Shown here one piece after another: positions 54,331-63,927 of a stretch of 64,000 nt of DNA (the first letter of the stretch is position 1; the number at the start of each line of letters is the position of its first letter). The translations under genes and the position numbers were made by a program. This stretch comes from JAHEFU01 sp041395205 (GTDB taxonomy: Bacteria; 4484-113; JAFGCY01), in assembly GCA_041395205.1 (NCBI GenBank), contig JAWLAZ010000004.1:272348-336347 (forward strand), given 5' to 3'. The notes beneath the pieces were generated by a model. The model saw only the letters and a program-made list of their open reading frames with translations. It ran no database searches and had not been told where the DNA came from.

Positions 54331-56728
54331 CTAAGGCTCTATATTCACGAGTCCGGATCTACATATCTGTAGAATTTGCAATCGGATCGCGATTGGAGAA
54401 TAGATATCAACATCAATCGCAGGAGTCTCCACTGAAACTACAAAGCGAAGTCGAGTTACTCTGTTGTATTGCTGTCCATTTTCGTTCTTCACAACTACAA
54501 CTGGGTAAACACCAATCATATTGCATGTTGCCAAATCTGCCGCTGTGCCACTTCCATAGGTGGAGTACGGTAGACCAAGGATTCTAGCATTTGCACCAAT
54601 TGTCCAGCGATCCCCTTCCGCTAGATGTAGAGTAACTCTCTCCTTCCTCTCCCATTCCCTATGTATCCTTCCAAGAAAAATCAGCTTGACTTTCACGGAG
54701 AGTTTACGTAAATCGCAAGCCAAAGAAGGATATCTATGCTTATAAGTCCATCAATTTCTCGGGACTAGGTTCAATAAAATAAGAAAAGAGTTACCTTCAG
54801 TGCTACTGGTGTATCTGCAAGCGCTAATAAGCTCTTCCTTTGGCCAAGGTAGAGTGTGAAGATGCATGTCCTTTGTTTAGAACAGTACGCTCATCTCATG
54901 ATACTTGGTATATGGTTGAATTGCTGATTGCGAAATCATAGTTACTGAATTGGAATAACCCAACTAGCTGCTCTATCCTCGTTTGGCACTCAAACCCACA
55001 GGTTCTTGAAGCAATTTCAACTCCGACTTATTTAATTCTTGGATACTCTGCTTATTTGGCTTCGTCACCTGACTAATGATTGCAGGCGTCCAATTAGCAG
55101 TATGAACCAACAAGCCTCTATCGTATTGTTTCCCAGACCGTACTTCCGCATATTTCTCTTGTAGGGAAGCCATCATTCTTGATACTTGAGCTGTAGCTGC
55201 ACTTGTTGCGTTAATTGTATCGAACTGCCTAACAGTAGGGACATGGCTAGTAGACAACAGCGATAAATCATCGTGCATTGTAATAAATCCATCTGCAGTT
55301 CACGTGCAGGTTTCCCCCTTCCATGACTAATTCAGGCTTGTAAGGCCATTGATTGCGTTCCAAGATAAAGATGTTGAGCTAAAAGGTGACAATTGCCCCG
55401 GTGTTGCAAGCGGGTTAGAGAAATATCTTCTATTTTTGTGAAAGCAAATTCACTGTTATCTTTCAGTGATTGCGTTCCACGATTGCAGGATCCTTGATAG
55501 AATATCATAATTACTTAAAGGATATTGACCCCAAAGGTTAGAATCCTCTATATTGCCAGCTAGAGTACTATTAACCGCTTCTTCGAAATGTCATCTCCAA
55601 ATGCTAATTGGTCTATTGCTGCTGACCAAGAGGTTGGACGACCCTTGTCTCGCGTATCATCTGATGTAACAGCCATACATATTGTTCGAGTCACCTGTGG
55701 ATTTTGAATTTCCGCCCGACTCACTGCTTGAAAAGTGATATCTCCGTACAACTGAGGGTCATTTGGTTCATCAGGATTCAATAAATTTCGCAAACGAGAG
55801 AAGTTTTTCTGAAGTTTAATCGGAAGGCACGACACAATAGAACATTATAAAGATCTCCAAAACAAGCTAATCCACACATCAATGTTCCATGGCCATCAGG
55901 ATCATTAACACCCCAAGAAGGATCTATCGTGTGGCAGTCTGTATCTTCAATTATTGGTGCAAGTAAAATGTGACCGTTGTTGACACCAGTGTCGAGAATA
56001 CATATTGAGGATTGACTAGGTGCCTTGCAAGCTGGCTAAAGCAATTTCTGGAAGAAGACTGCCCTCAATCTGCTCGGCATTGTCAAAGTTAAAGATCTGA
56101 CTGCCACGCTGCTTTACCAAGGCGCATTTCTGCAATATGCGACGCGTTCGATGCATCAGTTCTATTAGGTGAGTTCTCTTTGTTAGCTTTAGCAAGTGAA
56201 CAGATCTTTCTGGAAACACTAATTTCTGATTCTTAACCTCGATTCCAATATCGCTTGCTGCATTCAAAACTCCTCAATTCTACTATTGCTAGTTGTAGAG
56301 AGCCAAATCTCACTTTTTAATCAAGATTCTCGGGTAGGAATCAATCTTGAGTCATCTCCCCAAAGGATTCTAATGCAACCAGTTGGATATCTTCAATATG
56401 TTTATAAACTCTGCGTTTCTCGGATTGCCTTTTGCAGTATCTTTTTAGGATCAGAATAGTCTCGCAATTTATTTAGGAATACTGATTGCTTTCCATCTAC
56501 AGTGTACACTGTTGCCCTAGTCTGTTCTGTCTCTTCTCCTGAATCTAATTGTGTAACTTTATATATGCATAGCAGCTTTATGCCGGAGGAGATTGCTTCA
56601 AGGCTTTTTGTTACTAGTTCGTGATTCGGTGAGCCATCAAACTGAATATATGAGCCCGATTTCGTAGGTTTGAACTTCTGCAGTTCTTTCTTCATAGTCC
56701 TCCGTTGCCTTATTGTAGTGCCGCCCAC
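54331..56728 (-). pseudogene. Decayed S8-family subtilase
   Basis: Read from 56728 down, fragments in several frames line up with one subtilisin-like protease. The N-terminal part is KSGSYIQFDGSPNHELV. The Asp site is ILDTGVN (codon near 55991), the His site DGHGTLMCG (near 55889), then YGDITFQAVSRAEIQ and CMAVTSDDTRDKGRPTSW. The Ser site is TSAATAQVSRMMA (near 55201) and the C-terminal domain has WTIGANARILG and VSVETPAIDVDIYSPI. The whole triad is visible but at least five breaks interrupt it. The region is AT-rich, unlike the rest of the window. Downstream of an AAA ATPase, it matches the ATPase-subtilase pairs listed among defence systems (IetAS). Confidence 0.75.
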
Positions 56729-57239
56729 TGTTCCTTGAGTTTCACTGCTTGTGTTGCTCTATTACGCTCAGAACGTTTGGGCCTCCAAGTGGTGGAGTTC
56801 GAGGGGTAGTAAAATCACTCTGTGTTTCAAGTGTCGGAAAGAAAAAATGTGATTGTGTCTTCTTACCATACCAACTGTTTCTCCTATTAATTGTTCAAGA
56901 TACGTATACGGAAGCTCCTACTATCTTCTAGCATCCTGTTTAGATCAGTGGGAGTAACCGAAGGCTTGTACTACTCTAAAGTATTAATTTAAGTGCATCG
57001 TTGTCTTGAACGATTTCAGCATGGCTTAAAGAAAAGTGCTACTTGAATACAGGATGCAAAAGATGTTCCTTTCTACGAAACTTCCCTAATCTGGGTTATT
57101 AATTCATGATTTGTCCTTCCCCAGGCTTCTCGTATTGTAAAATGTCATCAAATCAATCTTAAACTAATGCACTTGATCAAGTAAGGCTTTATTGTTAGTT
57201 ACACAATGATTATAATACTATCAGAAGATTCATTCTCAA

Positions 57240-57942
57240 GTAACTGCGAAATAGATTAAGAATGCCTGTTTTATTTCTCCAACGTCATTGCTAAAGCTCC
57301 TTTCGGCACCGATTGCATCAAATTCATCAAAAGTAAACGGCCCTTTTGTGGGATATTACTTCAAATACTTGTCGTAATTTTGTTGCAGTTTCTCCATATA
57401 TTTTGTAATAGCTTATCCATAAACGTAGTGTATAGAGAGAGTGGCTGTAGCTCACATCTTTAAAATACTCTGATGTCAAAGTTTTTCCAGTTCCTGGTGG
57501 GCCAAGAAAATGGGAATTTTCCTACGATGAGTTCAAACCATGTTTTTTAATCTTGTCCATTAGCTTGTATTCTCTGATAATTCTAAGAATACGAAAATGT
57601 GCTGCTCATACGCTCTGTCGGAGGAGTCCTTCTTTGGATTGAGTTAAAGTAAATCAAGTTGTCTATTTCTGAGTTAAGAAAAATCTTTTAGTTTGTTTGA
57701 TTTGCCTTATCAACAATTAATCTAATTTCTTGTAAGTGACTCGTGTCCTTGCCTAGCTTCATGTGCTGCAACTTGCAAAGCAATGGTATAGAATTTCTCC
57801 TCATCCGCGACAGAAGTGAGATCTTAGTAATGATTTCAGTTGATCTGCTGTTGCCATAATATTTGTGCCCTGATGTCATGATCTGCGATCTCAGCCCCAG
57901 TGGAGCAATACAATTATACTTCAAAGACTGTGTATCTGTCAC
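57240..57942 (-). pseudogene. Decayed AAA+ ATPase, partner of the subtilase
   Basis: The N-terminal frame (57942-57688) ends LQEIRLIVDKANQTN. A Walker A, GPPGTGKTLTSEYF, is read from codons at 57502-57479 and continues GETATKLRQVFEVISHKRAVY. After a frameshift FDEFDAIGAERS (Walker B, 57336-57297) and NDVGEI follow. These are hallmarks of single-domain, CDC48-like AAA+ ATPases. The C-terminal end lies in the unannotated AT-rich stretch 56730-57240, where I could not follow a frame. The gene lies directly upstream of the subtilase on the same strand. Confidence 0.75.
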
Positions 57943-57946
57943 CCTA

Positions 57947-58685
57947 TCCCCACATCCTCCTCTTTTTCCGCCAGCTCCCGCTCAAGATCCGCATCCACAG
58001 GCCCGGGCAGTTGCCGGGGCAGAATTCATTGCGGAATTCGCAGCTGGGGTCAGAGTACAGCAGTGCGGTGTGCGGCTCTGCCCGTGGCCGTCCCCGCAGC
58101 CCGGCCATCAGCGCCGCGCTGCCACGCCAACACCTGTCCATGGTCCTGGCCCGGAAATTCGAGGAAGATCTCATAGGCCCGCTCGAGGATCTCCGCGTCG
58201 CCGTGCTCAAAGGCCCAGCGCGCCAGCTGCTGCCAGGCCGGGGCACTCAGGCGCTCCGGCAGGCCCGCCAGCAGTGCGTCGATCTCAGCGCGCGTCAGGG
58301 CATCGAAACCGTCGGAAGTGCCGTTGCTGCGGATGAAGGCCAGGTACATGCGCCGCACGCCCTCGGCGAAGGCCGAGTCCGCCGGCGGCCCGAAGCGCTC
58401 CAGCATCGCCGCGTAGTCCTGGCGAGTGTAGCCCCGGCTATTGGGGTGCCAGTCCACGCGGCAGTGCATGTAGGCCAGCAGGTAGCCGCAGGCCTCGCGC
58501 ACCTCGGGGGGCAGATCCGCCCTGGGCAGGGCGGCCACAGCGGCCGCAAGCGCCGTGCGGGCCTCGGGGAAGCGGTGCTCATGCACAGAGCGCAGCACGG
58601 GCGTCAGCCAGGCGTTCTCCCATTCGCGGTAGATGGAGAGGGCATTGCCAAACTGCTGCATCGCATCCGCTGTGATTTCCGCCAT
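57947..58685 (-). pseudogene. Hypothetical protein with a late frameshift
   Basis: From ATG 58685 about 175 codons form a helical, GC-rich protein (AITADAM is preceded by MAE; LLAGLPERLSAPAWQQLARW; EIFLEFPGQDHG). The frame as written ends at 58050 in Ala/Arg-rich sequence. The other frame, CWRGSAALMAGLRGRPR through EFCPGNCPG to the stop near 57947, reads better. A single indel near 58150 is therefore likely. No family is recognised. TATCAT 6 nt before the ATG suggests a leaderless mRNA. The gene borders the AT-rich defence remnant. Confidence 0.6.
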
Positions 58686-58697
58686 GCCCAGATGATA
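58686..58697 (-). promoter_or_regulatory. -10 box for a leaderless hypothetical-protein transcript
   Basis: Minus-strand TATCAT (58692-58697), six bases, ATG at 58685. A TTGCCC about 16 nt further upstream could be the -35. Confidence 0.55.
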
Positions 58698-58728
58698 GTG
58701 GCAGACGGGGCCGGGGCAATAGGGTGCG

Positions 58729-58860
58729 GGCTCAGAGTGTAAGGGTGTAGCGGGCGAGGGCTAGGGCTCGGATATAGGGTGTAGCAGGCGAGGAGCTGGG
58801 ATCTGGGACATAGGGTGTAGCAGGCGAGGAGCTGGGATATGGGAAACAGGGAGGAACAGG
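58729..58860. repeat. Array of TAGGGTGTAGCAGGCGAGG words
   Basis: Three or four copies of ATAGGGTGTAGCAGGCGAGG followed by AGCTGGGATCTGGGA words. TAGGGTGTAG is also the left-arm word of the 53943 array. The stretch 58686-59141 contains no gene. Confidence 0.75.
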
Positions 58861-59020
58861 TTAGGATGGAGAATCAGGTTTGGAAGTCCAGGGATTCGGA
58901 ATCTGGATCAGGGGTGCCGCCGCTACTAATCGGACTTTCAAGACAGTCCCACCGCTGCATTGTGCGTCACGCCGTTGGCGTGATTGCGCACCTCCTTCTG
59001 CCTTCTGCCTATTGCCTTTT

Positions 59021-59110
59021 GCCCGGCTAAAGCCGGACCTCCGGTCCCCGGTCCCCGATCCCCGGTCCCCGGTCCCTGATCTTCGGTCCCCGGTCCCAGG
59101 TCCCCGGTCC
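59021..59110. repeat. Reverse-oriented GGAGGT hairpin joined to a GGTCCCC array
   Basis: GCCCGGCTAAAGCCGGACCTCC (read as its complement, GGAGGTC-CGGC-TTTA-GCCG-GGC) at 59021-59042 leads directly into GGTCCCCGGTCCCCGATCCC words up to 59110. A CAGGCC/GGCCTG hairpin near 59120 may end the next gene's transcript. Confidence 0.75.
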
Positions 59111-59141
59111 CTACTGAGCCAGGCCAACGGCCTGGCCTCCG

Positions 59142-60320
59142 TCAGCCTTTCGCCGCATCTCCGAGGATGTTGCGGGCGATGATCACCTGCTGGATCTCGC
59201 TCGTGCCCTCGCCGATCGTGCAGAGCTTGGCGTCCCGCCAGATCCGCTCCACCTCGAACTCACGCACGTAGCCATAGCCGCCGTGGATCTGGATCGCGTT
59301 CGAGCAGACCTCCATCGCCATCTCCGTGGCGAACAGCTTGGCCATGCTCGCCTCCTTGGCGAAGGGCCGCCCGGCATCCTTCAGGAAGGCCGCGCGGTAG
59401 ACCAGCAGGCGCGAGGCCTCGATCCTGGTCGCCATGTCCACGAGGTAGTTCTGGATCGTCTGATGCGCGCCGAGTGGCCTGCCGAAGGTCTCGCGCTGCG
59501 TGGCGTATTCCAGGCTGCGCTCATACGCGCTCTGCGCCAGGCCCAGCGCCATCGCGGCGATCGCGATGCGCCCGCCCTCCAGCGTCTTCATGAAGGCCGG
59601 GAAGCCGTCGTTGAGCTCACCGATCAGGTTCTCCGCCGGCACGCGCACATTGTCGAGGAAGACCTGCGCCGTGCTGCTGCCGCGCAGCCCGAGCTTGTCC
59701 TCCTCCTTGATCACGCTCACGCCCGCCGTCTCCATCGGCACCACGATCGAGCTGATCCCGCGCCCGCGGCCCTGGGAGGGGTCCGTCTTGCAGGTCGTGA
59801 CCATGTAGCCGGCATACTTGCCGTTGGTGATCCACATCTTCGTGCCGTTGATCACGAAGTCGTCGCCATCACGCACGGCGGTGGTCGTCAGCGAACCGGC
59901 GTCCGTGCCGCTGCCCGGCTCGGAGAGCCCGAAGCAGCCGTACTTCTTCCCGCTGCAGAGCTCCGGCAGCCAGCGCCGCTTCTGCTCATCGCTCGCGAGG
60001 ATCATGATCGGGGTGATGCACAGGCCGCTGTGCGCGGTGTAGGTCAGCGCCGTCGAGCCGCAGCCGCGGCCCAGTTCCTCCATCGTGATGATGTATGAGG
60101 TGAAGTCCATCCCGGCCCCGCCGAACTCCTCGGGGACGTAGATCCCGAGCAGGTCGAGCTCGGCCAGCTCCTGCATCGCCTCATGCGGGAAGGTGTGGTG
60201 CTCGTCAACGCTCACCGCGCGCGGCGCGATGCGGTCGCTGACCAGGCCACGCACGGTCTCCCGCACCATCTCGTGCTCATCCGTGAAGGGAATGAGGAAC
60301 AGACTGTCACTAGCGCTCAT
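59142..60320 (-). CDS. Acyl-CoA dehydrogenase
   Basis: 392 residues, normal length. Domains are the N-terminal helical part, the middle beta domain with CFGLSEPGSGTDAGSL and WITNGKYAGYMV, and the C-terminal four-helix domain ending GYVREFEVERIWRDAKLCTIGEGTSEIQQVIIAR. The catalytic Glu is probably the one in GEGTSEIQ (short-chain type) rather than the long-chain position. It oxidises acyl-CoA to enoyl-CoA with FAD and passes electrons to ETF. GGTGGAAAC precedes the ATG. No other beta-oxidation genes are adjacent. Confidence 0.95.
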   Translation of the reverse strand: MSASDSLFLIPFTDEHEMVRETVRGLVSDRIAPRAVSVDEHHTFPHEAMQELAELDLLGIYVPEEFGGAGMDFTSYIITMEELGRGCGSTALTYTAHSGLCITPIMILASDEQKRRWLPELCSGKKYGCFGLSEPGSGTDAGSLTTTAVRDGDDFVINGTKMWITNGKYAGYMVTTCKTDPSQGRGRGISSIVVPMETAGVSVIKEEDKLGLRGSSTAQVFLDNVRVPAENLIGELNDGFPAFMKTLEGGRIAIAAMALGLAQSAYERSLEYATQRETFGRPLGAHQTIQNYLVDMATRIEASRLLVYRAAFLKDAGRPFAKEASMAKLFATEMAMEVCSNAIQIHGGYGYVREFEVERIWRDAKLCTIGEGTSEIQQVIIARNILGDAAKG

Positions 60321-60470
60321 GTTTCCACCGGTCCTGAAGTCCGACTATTCTAGCAAGGCGAATGCACTGCGCGGTACAGAGCGCGGCAGAGCGGCCCCGC
60401 TTTGCAGCCCGCCGATGGCAAAAGCGCGTGGTAGCTGGTAAGGTTCTATCCGCAATCAAGCGAGACTCCC

Positions 60471-61469
60471 ATGACAGATCAGACACAACAGAACCCGGCG
60501 CAGCAGGAACAGTTCCTCTATGCCTTCAATGACAAGGGCCAGCGCGTGCGCTTCTCCCGCGAGCAGTGGGCGAAGCATGTGATCCCGCAGAACGTGAAGC
60601 TGCACTGGAAGGACGCCGACGCGCTGTTCGCGCTGCTGCAGCAGGCGGTGGCGGGCGGCTTCCACGCCGAGGTGGAGGAGGCGGCCTGGCACTTGCAGGA
60701 GATCGACCGCAACCTCGAGCGCGGCACGAGCCTGCTTGCTCATGTGCTGCTGCGGATCGGCAAGCTCGATGAATGCGAGGAGCTGATTGACCAGTTCATC
60801 AGTGTGGCGGGGCCGACCACGAACATGCTGGCCGGCAAGGCCAAGCTCAGGGTGGAGCGCGACCCGCAGGCGGATGTCTCGGCGGAGCTGCGCGAGGCGC
60901 TGACGCTCAACCCCAACCATGAGAACACCCTGCACTGGTACGCCCTGGACGGGAAGAAGCAGGACGGCCTCGAGGGCCTCAAGGCCCGGCTGCGCGAGGC
61001 CTGCGAAATGCCCGGGAGCTTCCTGCCGCAGATCCGCCTCGGCGGGATCCTGCTCGAGGAGGGTGACAACGAGGCCGCGCTCGAGCTCTACGGCTCGATC
61101 CTCGAGCTGGCGAAGCGCGATGGCAACATCCTGCTCGGGATCAGCTCGGCGCTGGCGCACTACCACCTCACCGATGAGATGATCGACATGCTCGGCCCGG
61201 TCTACAACTTCCAGAAGCACGGGCCCTACGTCGGCATGAACCTGGCGCAGGCCATGACGGATGCCGGGCGCCACAGCGACGCTCGCCAGATCGTCAAGCC
61301 GATCCGCGCCCTGAACAACCCGCAGTTCAATGAGTACCTGGACACGATGGACAAGCAGGAGGAGCGCCGCATGAAGCCCTGGTGGCAGATGTTCAATGCG
61401 GCGGCGGGGATGGAGGATGAGGCCGGGGCAGCCGGCAGCGCGGAGAATGCCGAAGGCGGGGAGCAGTGA
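60471..61469 (+). CDS. TPR-like helical repeat protein, first of two paralogues
   Basis: 332 residues without signal or membrane segment. After YAFNDKGQRVRFSREQWAKHVIPQNVKLHW the sequence is helical with TPR-like spacing (ALTLNPNHENTLHWYAL; GGILLEEGDNEAALELYGSI). The opening is shared with the next gene and with a group of uncharacterised TPR proteins. The stop overlaps the next ATG (TGATG). It is likely a cytosolic scaffold; the partner is unknown. Confidence 0.75.
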   Translation: MTDQTQQNPAQQEQFLYAFNDKGQRVRFSREQWAKHVIPQNVKLHWKDADALFALLQQAVAGGFHAEVEEAAWHLQEIDRNLERGTSLLAHVLLRIGKLDECEELIDQFISVAGPTTNMLAGKAKLRVERDPQADVSAELREALTLNPNHENTLHWYALDGKKQDGLEGLKARLREACEMPGSFLPQIRLGGILLEEGDNEAALELYGSILELAKRDGNILLGISSALAHYHLTDEMIDMLGPVYNFQKHGPYVGMNLAQAMTDAGRHSDARQIVKPIRALNNPQFNEYLDTMDKQEERRMKPWWQMFNAAAGMEDEAGAAGSAENAEGGEQ

Positions 61470-62374
61470 TGGACAACGTACAGCCCGAGCAGGATGACAG
61501 GATCACGGTGAGGCTTGGCAACGGCCTGCCGCTCAAGGTGGAGCGCGAGGTCTGGCGCACGGAGATCCTGCCTGACAACCTGAAGGCCGCCTGGGATGAA
61601 CCGCCCGTGCTTGCCAACCTGATCATGGACGGCTTCTCGCAGCGGATGTTCCGCGAGGTGCTGGAGGCCGCGAAGCGCCTGCATGAGATTGACACTGACC
61701 CGCTGCGCGGCACCGCGCTCTACAGCCAGAGCCTGATCCACAACGGCGCGCCTGACAACGCGGCCAGGATCCTCGATGAGTATGAGAAGCAGCATGGCCA
61801 GGCGGCGGTGCTGCTTGTCAACCGCGCGCAGATCGCCGCGCAGCAGGCCGGCAGCGAGGCCGACCCCTCCGTCAGCGAGCTGCTCTGGCAGGCGCTGGAG
61901 CTGGAGCCGAACATGGAGAATGCGCTGTACTGGTATGCCGGGATCGCCGGCCGCCAGGGTGGCGAGGATGCCTACGTGGATGCGCTGGAGAAGGTCGCGG
62001 AACTGCCCGGGGCCTACATGGCGCGCGTACGCCTGGCGGAGGTCGACCTGCGTGATGAGGCGAAGGGCAGTGCGCTCCTGACGCTCGCCGAGGCGATCGA
62101 GGCCGGCAAGGAGCGTCCGGCGGAATCGCTCCTGGCAGTGACCGGGATCATGGGCCGCGCCGGGCTGGCCGCCGAGATGCTCGAGCTGGCGCTGCCGGTC
62201 TATGAGCTGAAGCAGCATGGCCCGAACGTGGGCTTCAACCTGCTGCAGGCGATGGTCGTCACCGGGCAGCGCGCCGAGGCCGGCCGGATCATGAGCGAGA
62301 TCGCCGCGCTGAACCAGCCGCAGCTCAACGGGATGCTGCAGCGCCTGGCGGCCCAGCTGCAGCAGCGCGGCTGA
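61469..62374 (+). CDS. TPR-like helical repeat protein, second paralogue
   Basis: 301 residues from ATG 61469, coupled to the preceding gene. The two share VRLGNGLPLKVEREVWRTEILPDNLKAAW / RFSREQWAKHVIPQN, LELEPNMENALYWYAG and the end pattern ALNQPQLNGMLQR / ALNNPQFNEYLD. A local duplication is the simplest origin. No function is known. Confidence 0.75.
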   Translation: MDNVQPEQDDRITVRLGNGLPLKVEREVWRTEILPDNLKAAWDEPPVLANLIMDGFSQRMFREVLEAAKRLHEIDTDPLRGTALYSQSLIHNGAPDNAARILDEYEKQHGQAAVLLVNRAQIAAQQAGSEADPSVSELLWQALELEPNMENALYWYAGIAGRQGGEDAYVDALEKVAELPGAYMARVRLAEVDLRDEAKGSALLTLAEAIEAGKERPAESLLAVTGIMGRAGLAAEMLELALPVYELKQHGPNVGFNLLQAMVVTGQRAEAGRIMSEIAALNQPQLNGMLQRLAAQLQQRG

Positions 62375-62377
62375 GGA

Positions 62378-62487
62378 GTGGTCCGTAATCAGTGGTCAGT
62401 GGTCAGTGGTCAGACATCAGTGGTCAGTGGTCAGTGGGCAGTGGTCAGGCAAAGGATGGAGGTGTGCAGCTTGCCTGCACACAATGC
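62378..62487. repeat. GGTCAGT word array joined to a GGAGGT hairpin
   Basis: Seven or eight CAGTGGT words (62388-62449) are followed by GGAGGT (62458-62463), with TGTGCAG/CTGCACA (62463-62469 with 62475-62481) around CTTGC. The same stem with one change occurs at 30646. I see no gene from 62375 to 62664. Confidence 0.8.
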
Positions 62488-62664
62488 ACCGCGCGAGCCG
62501 TCTGAATGGTTCGAATAGTCACAATAGTGGAAGAAGTTCCTAGTGGAACAGTAGTCCGCCGTCGCAGGAGTGTCCGATTGCCATTGGATACTGGCTCCGG
62601 GAATTCCTTGATTCCAGCTTGATACCGGATAGAGACTGATTCTGGAACAATTCTGCAAGTTGCC

Positions 62665-63927
62665 TTGTCGATTCAGTGTGACTCGGGGGTTGTTTTGAAT
62701 CCAAGGAATAGACTCTCACTTGTACCAGCCTGTGCAATGACCGTGCTGATCGCCGCGTCTGCCTTGGTTTGGGTGTTGCTGAATGGCTTTGATCCTGGCA
62801 ACAGAGCCGCATTGCCTGACCTTCAATTCGCCGTGCCGCCAGCGAGCGCAGAACCGCAGGCCCCGCCTGAATCCTGGCACCAACGGGAAGAAAGGGAACG
62901 GAGCAGATTGAACGCCTATTTCCGGAATCAGATCGAGGAAATGAGAACGCGGAAGTTCACAGGAAAGGTTGCAGAGGAAGATCGTGAGAGGAATATCCAG
63001 CGATTACAGAACACTTGTGACAGGGAAACCGACCAGTCATTGACCCCGGTATGGGACAGGCGCGAGGTTGCCTACCTGATTATCACCGCACTCAACTCAT
63101 ACCATGATGACAATGATTCGTATCCTCCCTTCCTGCTGGGAGGAGGAAATGACAACAGCATTCTCCAGCAGGTTGCCAATCAGGACCCGCTCATAGCCGG
63201 TGGATACCTGCTGGACTACCCACCATACTATCCCGAACCGGATTACTGCTACTGCTCAAACCGTTGCTGGCCTTTTGATGAACGCGACAATGCTCGCTGG
63301 CTCTGCATGTACTCCACGCCGGGAGACTATTTCGAACACGGACTTTCTCAGCTCAAAAAAGCTGTTGAGGACAACGGCGATCCAGATTTTCGGGATGTAA
63401 GGTACGACAAGCCCGAGGCTGACGGACGACTCTATGCACTTGGAGGCCGATATCACAGGTTCGCATCGGTCAGCTCTCGCAGCAACTACTCCTTCTGGCC
63501 CGGCAGATTCGTGGATACGGAGTATCTGCTTCGTGGAACCCACGGACCATATGTCCCGCTGAGGAACTTTCCGTTCTTCGGCTACCAGCGCGGCGAGTGG
63601 CTGGGCAGCAATGAATCATCAGCCTGGCTATGGTTCTACGGCGACAATCGTGCTGCTGCCAATTCTGAGTTCACGCCCAACCCAGCTGGTTCCTGGGAAT
63701 GGGTAAGTTGCATTCCAACAAAGGAATCCGGCATGGATCAGGGTCAGCTGGACCGGTTGACAGAGATTGCAGACAGTTTTCCTCTCTATGAACCTCAGGG
63801 TCTGGACCTGCTGAATGCCGCAAACGGCGAACTGCAGCCGGATGGCATCCCGGATGGAATCTGCCTGCTCTACAAACTGCAGGACGGCAGGCTCGTGGAG
63901 AGCATTGCGGCGCAAGGACTGAACTAG
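62665..63927 (+). CDS. Membrane-anchored protein with pseudopilin-like region
   Basis: Up to 420 residues; TTG 62665 is the first start and ATG 62737 the best alternative, right before the membrane segment TVLIAASALVWVLLNGF. After a charged helical linker, EVAYLIITALNSYHDDNDSYPPFLLGG resembles the ALxxYxxDNxxYPP stretch of type II pseudopilins, and WLGSNESSAWLWFYG lies later. The pilin prepeptide cleavage site is not seen. A role in a secretion-like complex is possible but unproved. The gene is complete; the last 73 bp of the window show nothing certain. Confidence 0.65.
   Translation: MSIQCDSGVVLNPRNRLSLVPACAMTVLIAASALVWVLLNGFDPGNRAALPDLQFAVPPASAEPQAPPESWHQREERERSRLNAYFRNQIEEMRTRKFTGKVAEEDRERNIQRLQNTCDRETDQSLTPVWDRREVAYLIITALNSYHDDNDSYPPFLLGGGNDNSILQQVANQDPLIAGGYLLDYPPYYPEPDYCYCSNRCWPFDERDNARWLCMYSTPGDYFEHGLSQLKKAVEDNGDPDFRDVRYDKPEADGRLYALGGRYHRFASVSSRSNYSFWPGRFVDTEYLLRGTHGPYVPLRNFPFFGYQRGEWLGSNESSAWLWFYGDNRAAANSEFTPNPAGSWEWVSCIPTKESGMDQGQLDRLTEIADSFPLYEPQGLDLLNAANGELQPDGIPDGICLLYKLQDGRLVESIAAQGLN

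Noticed and set aside
57900..58742. Plus-strand 280-codon frame
   Set aside because: It is opposite the minus-strand hypothetical gene and crosses the composition boundary; it has no ribosome site or domain.
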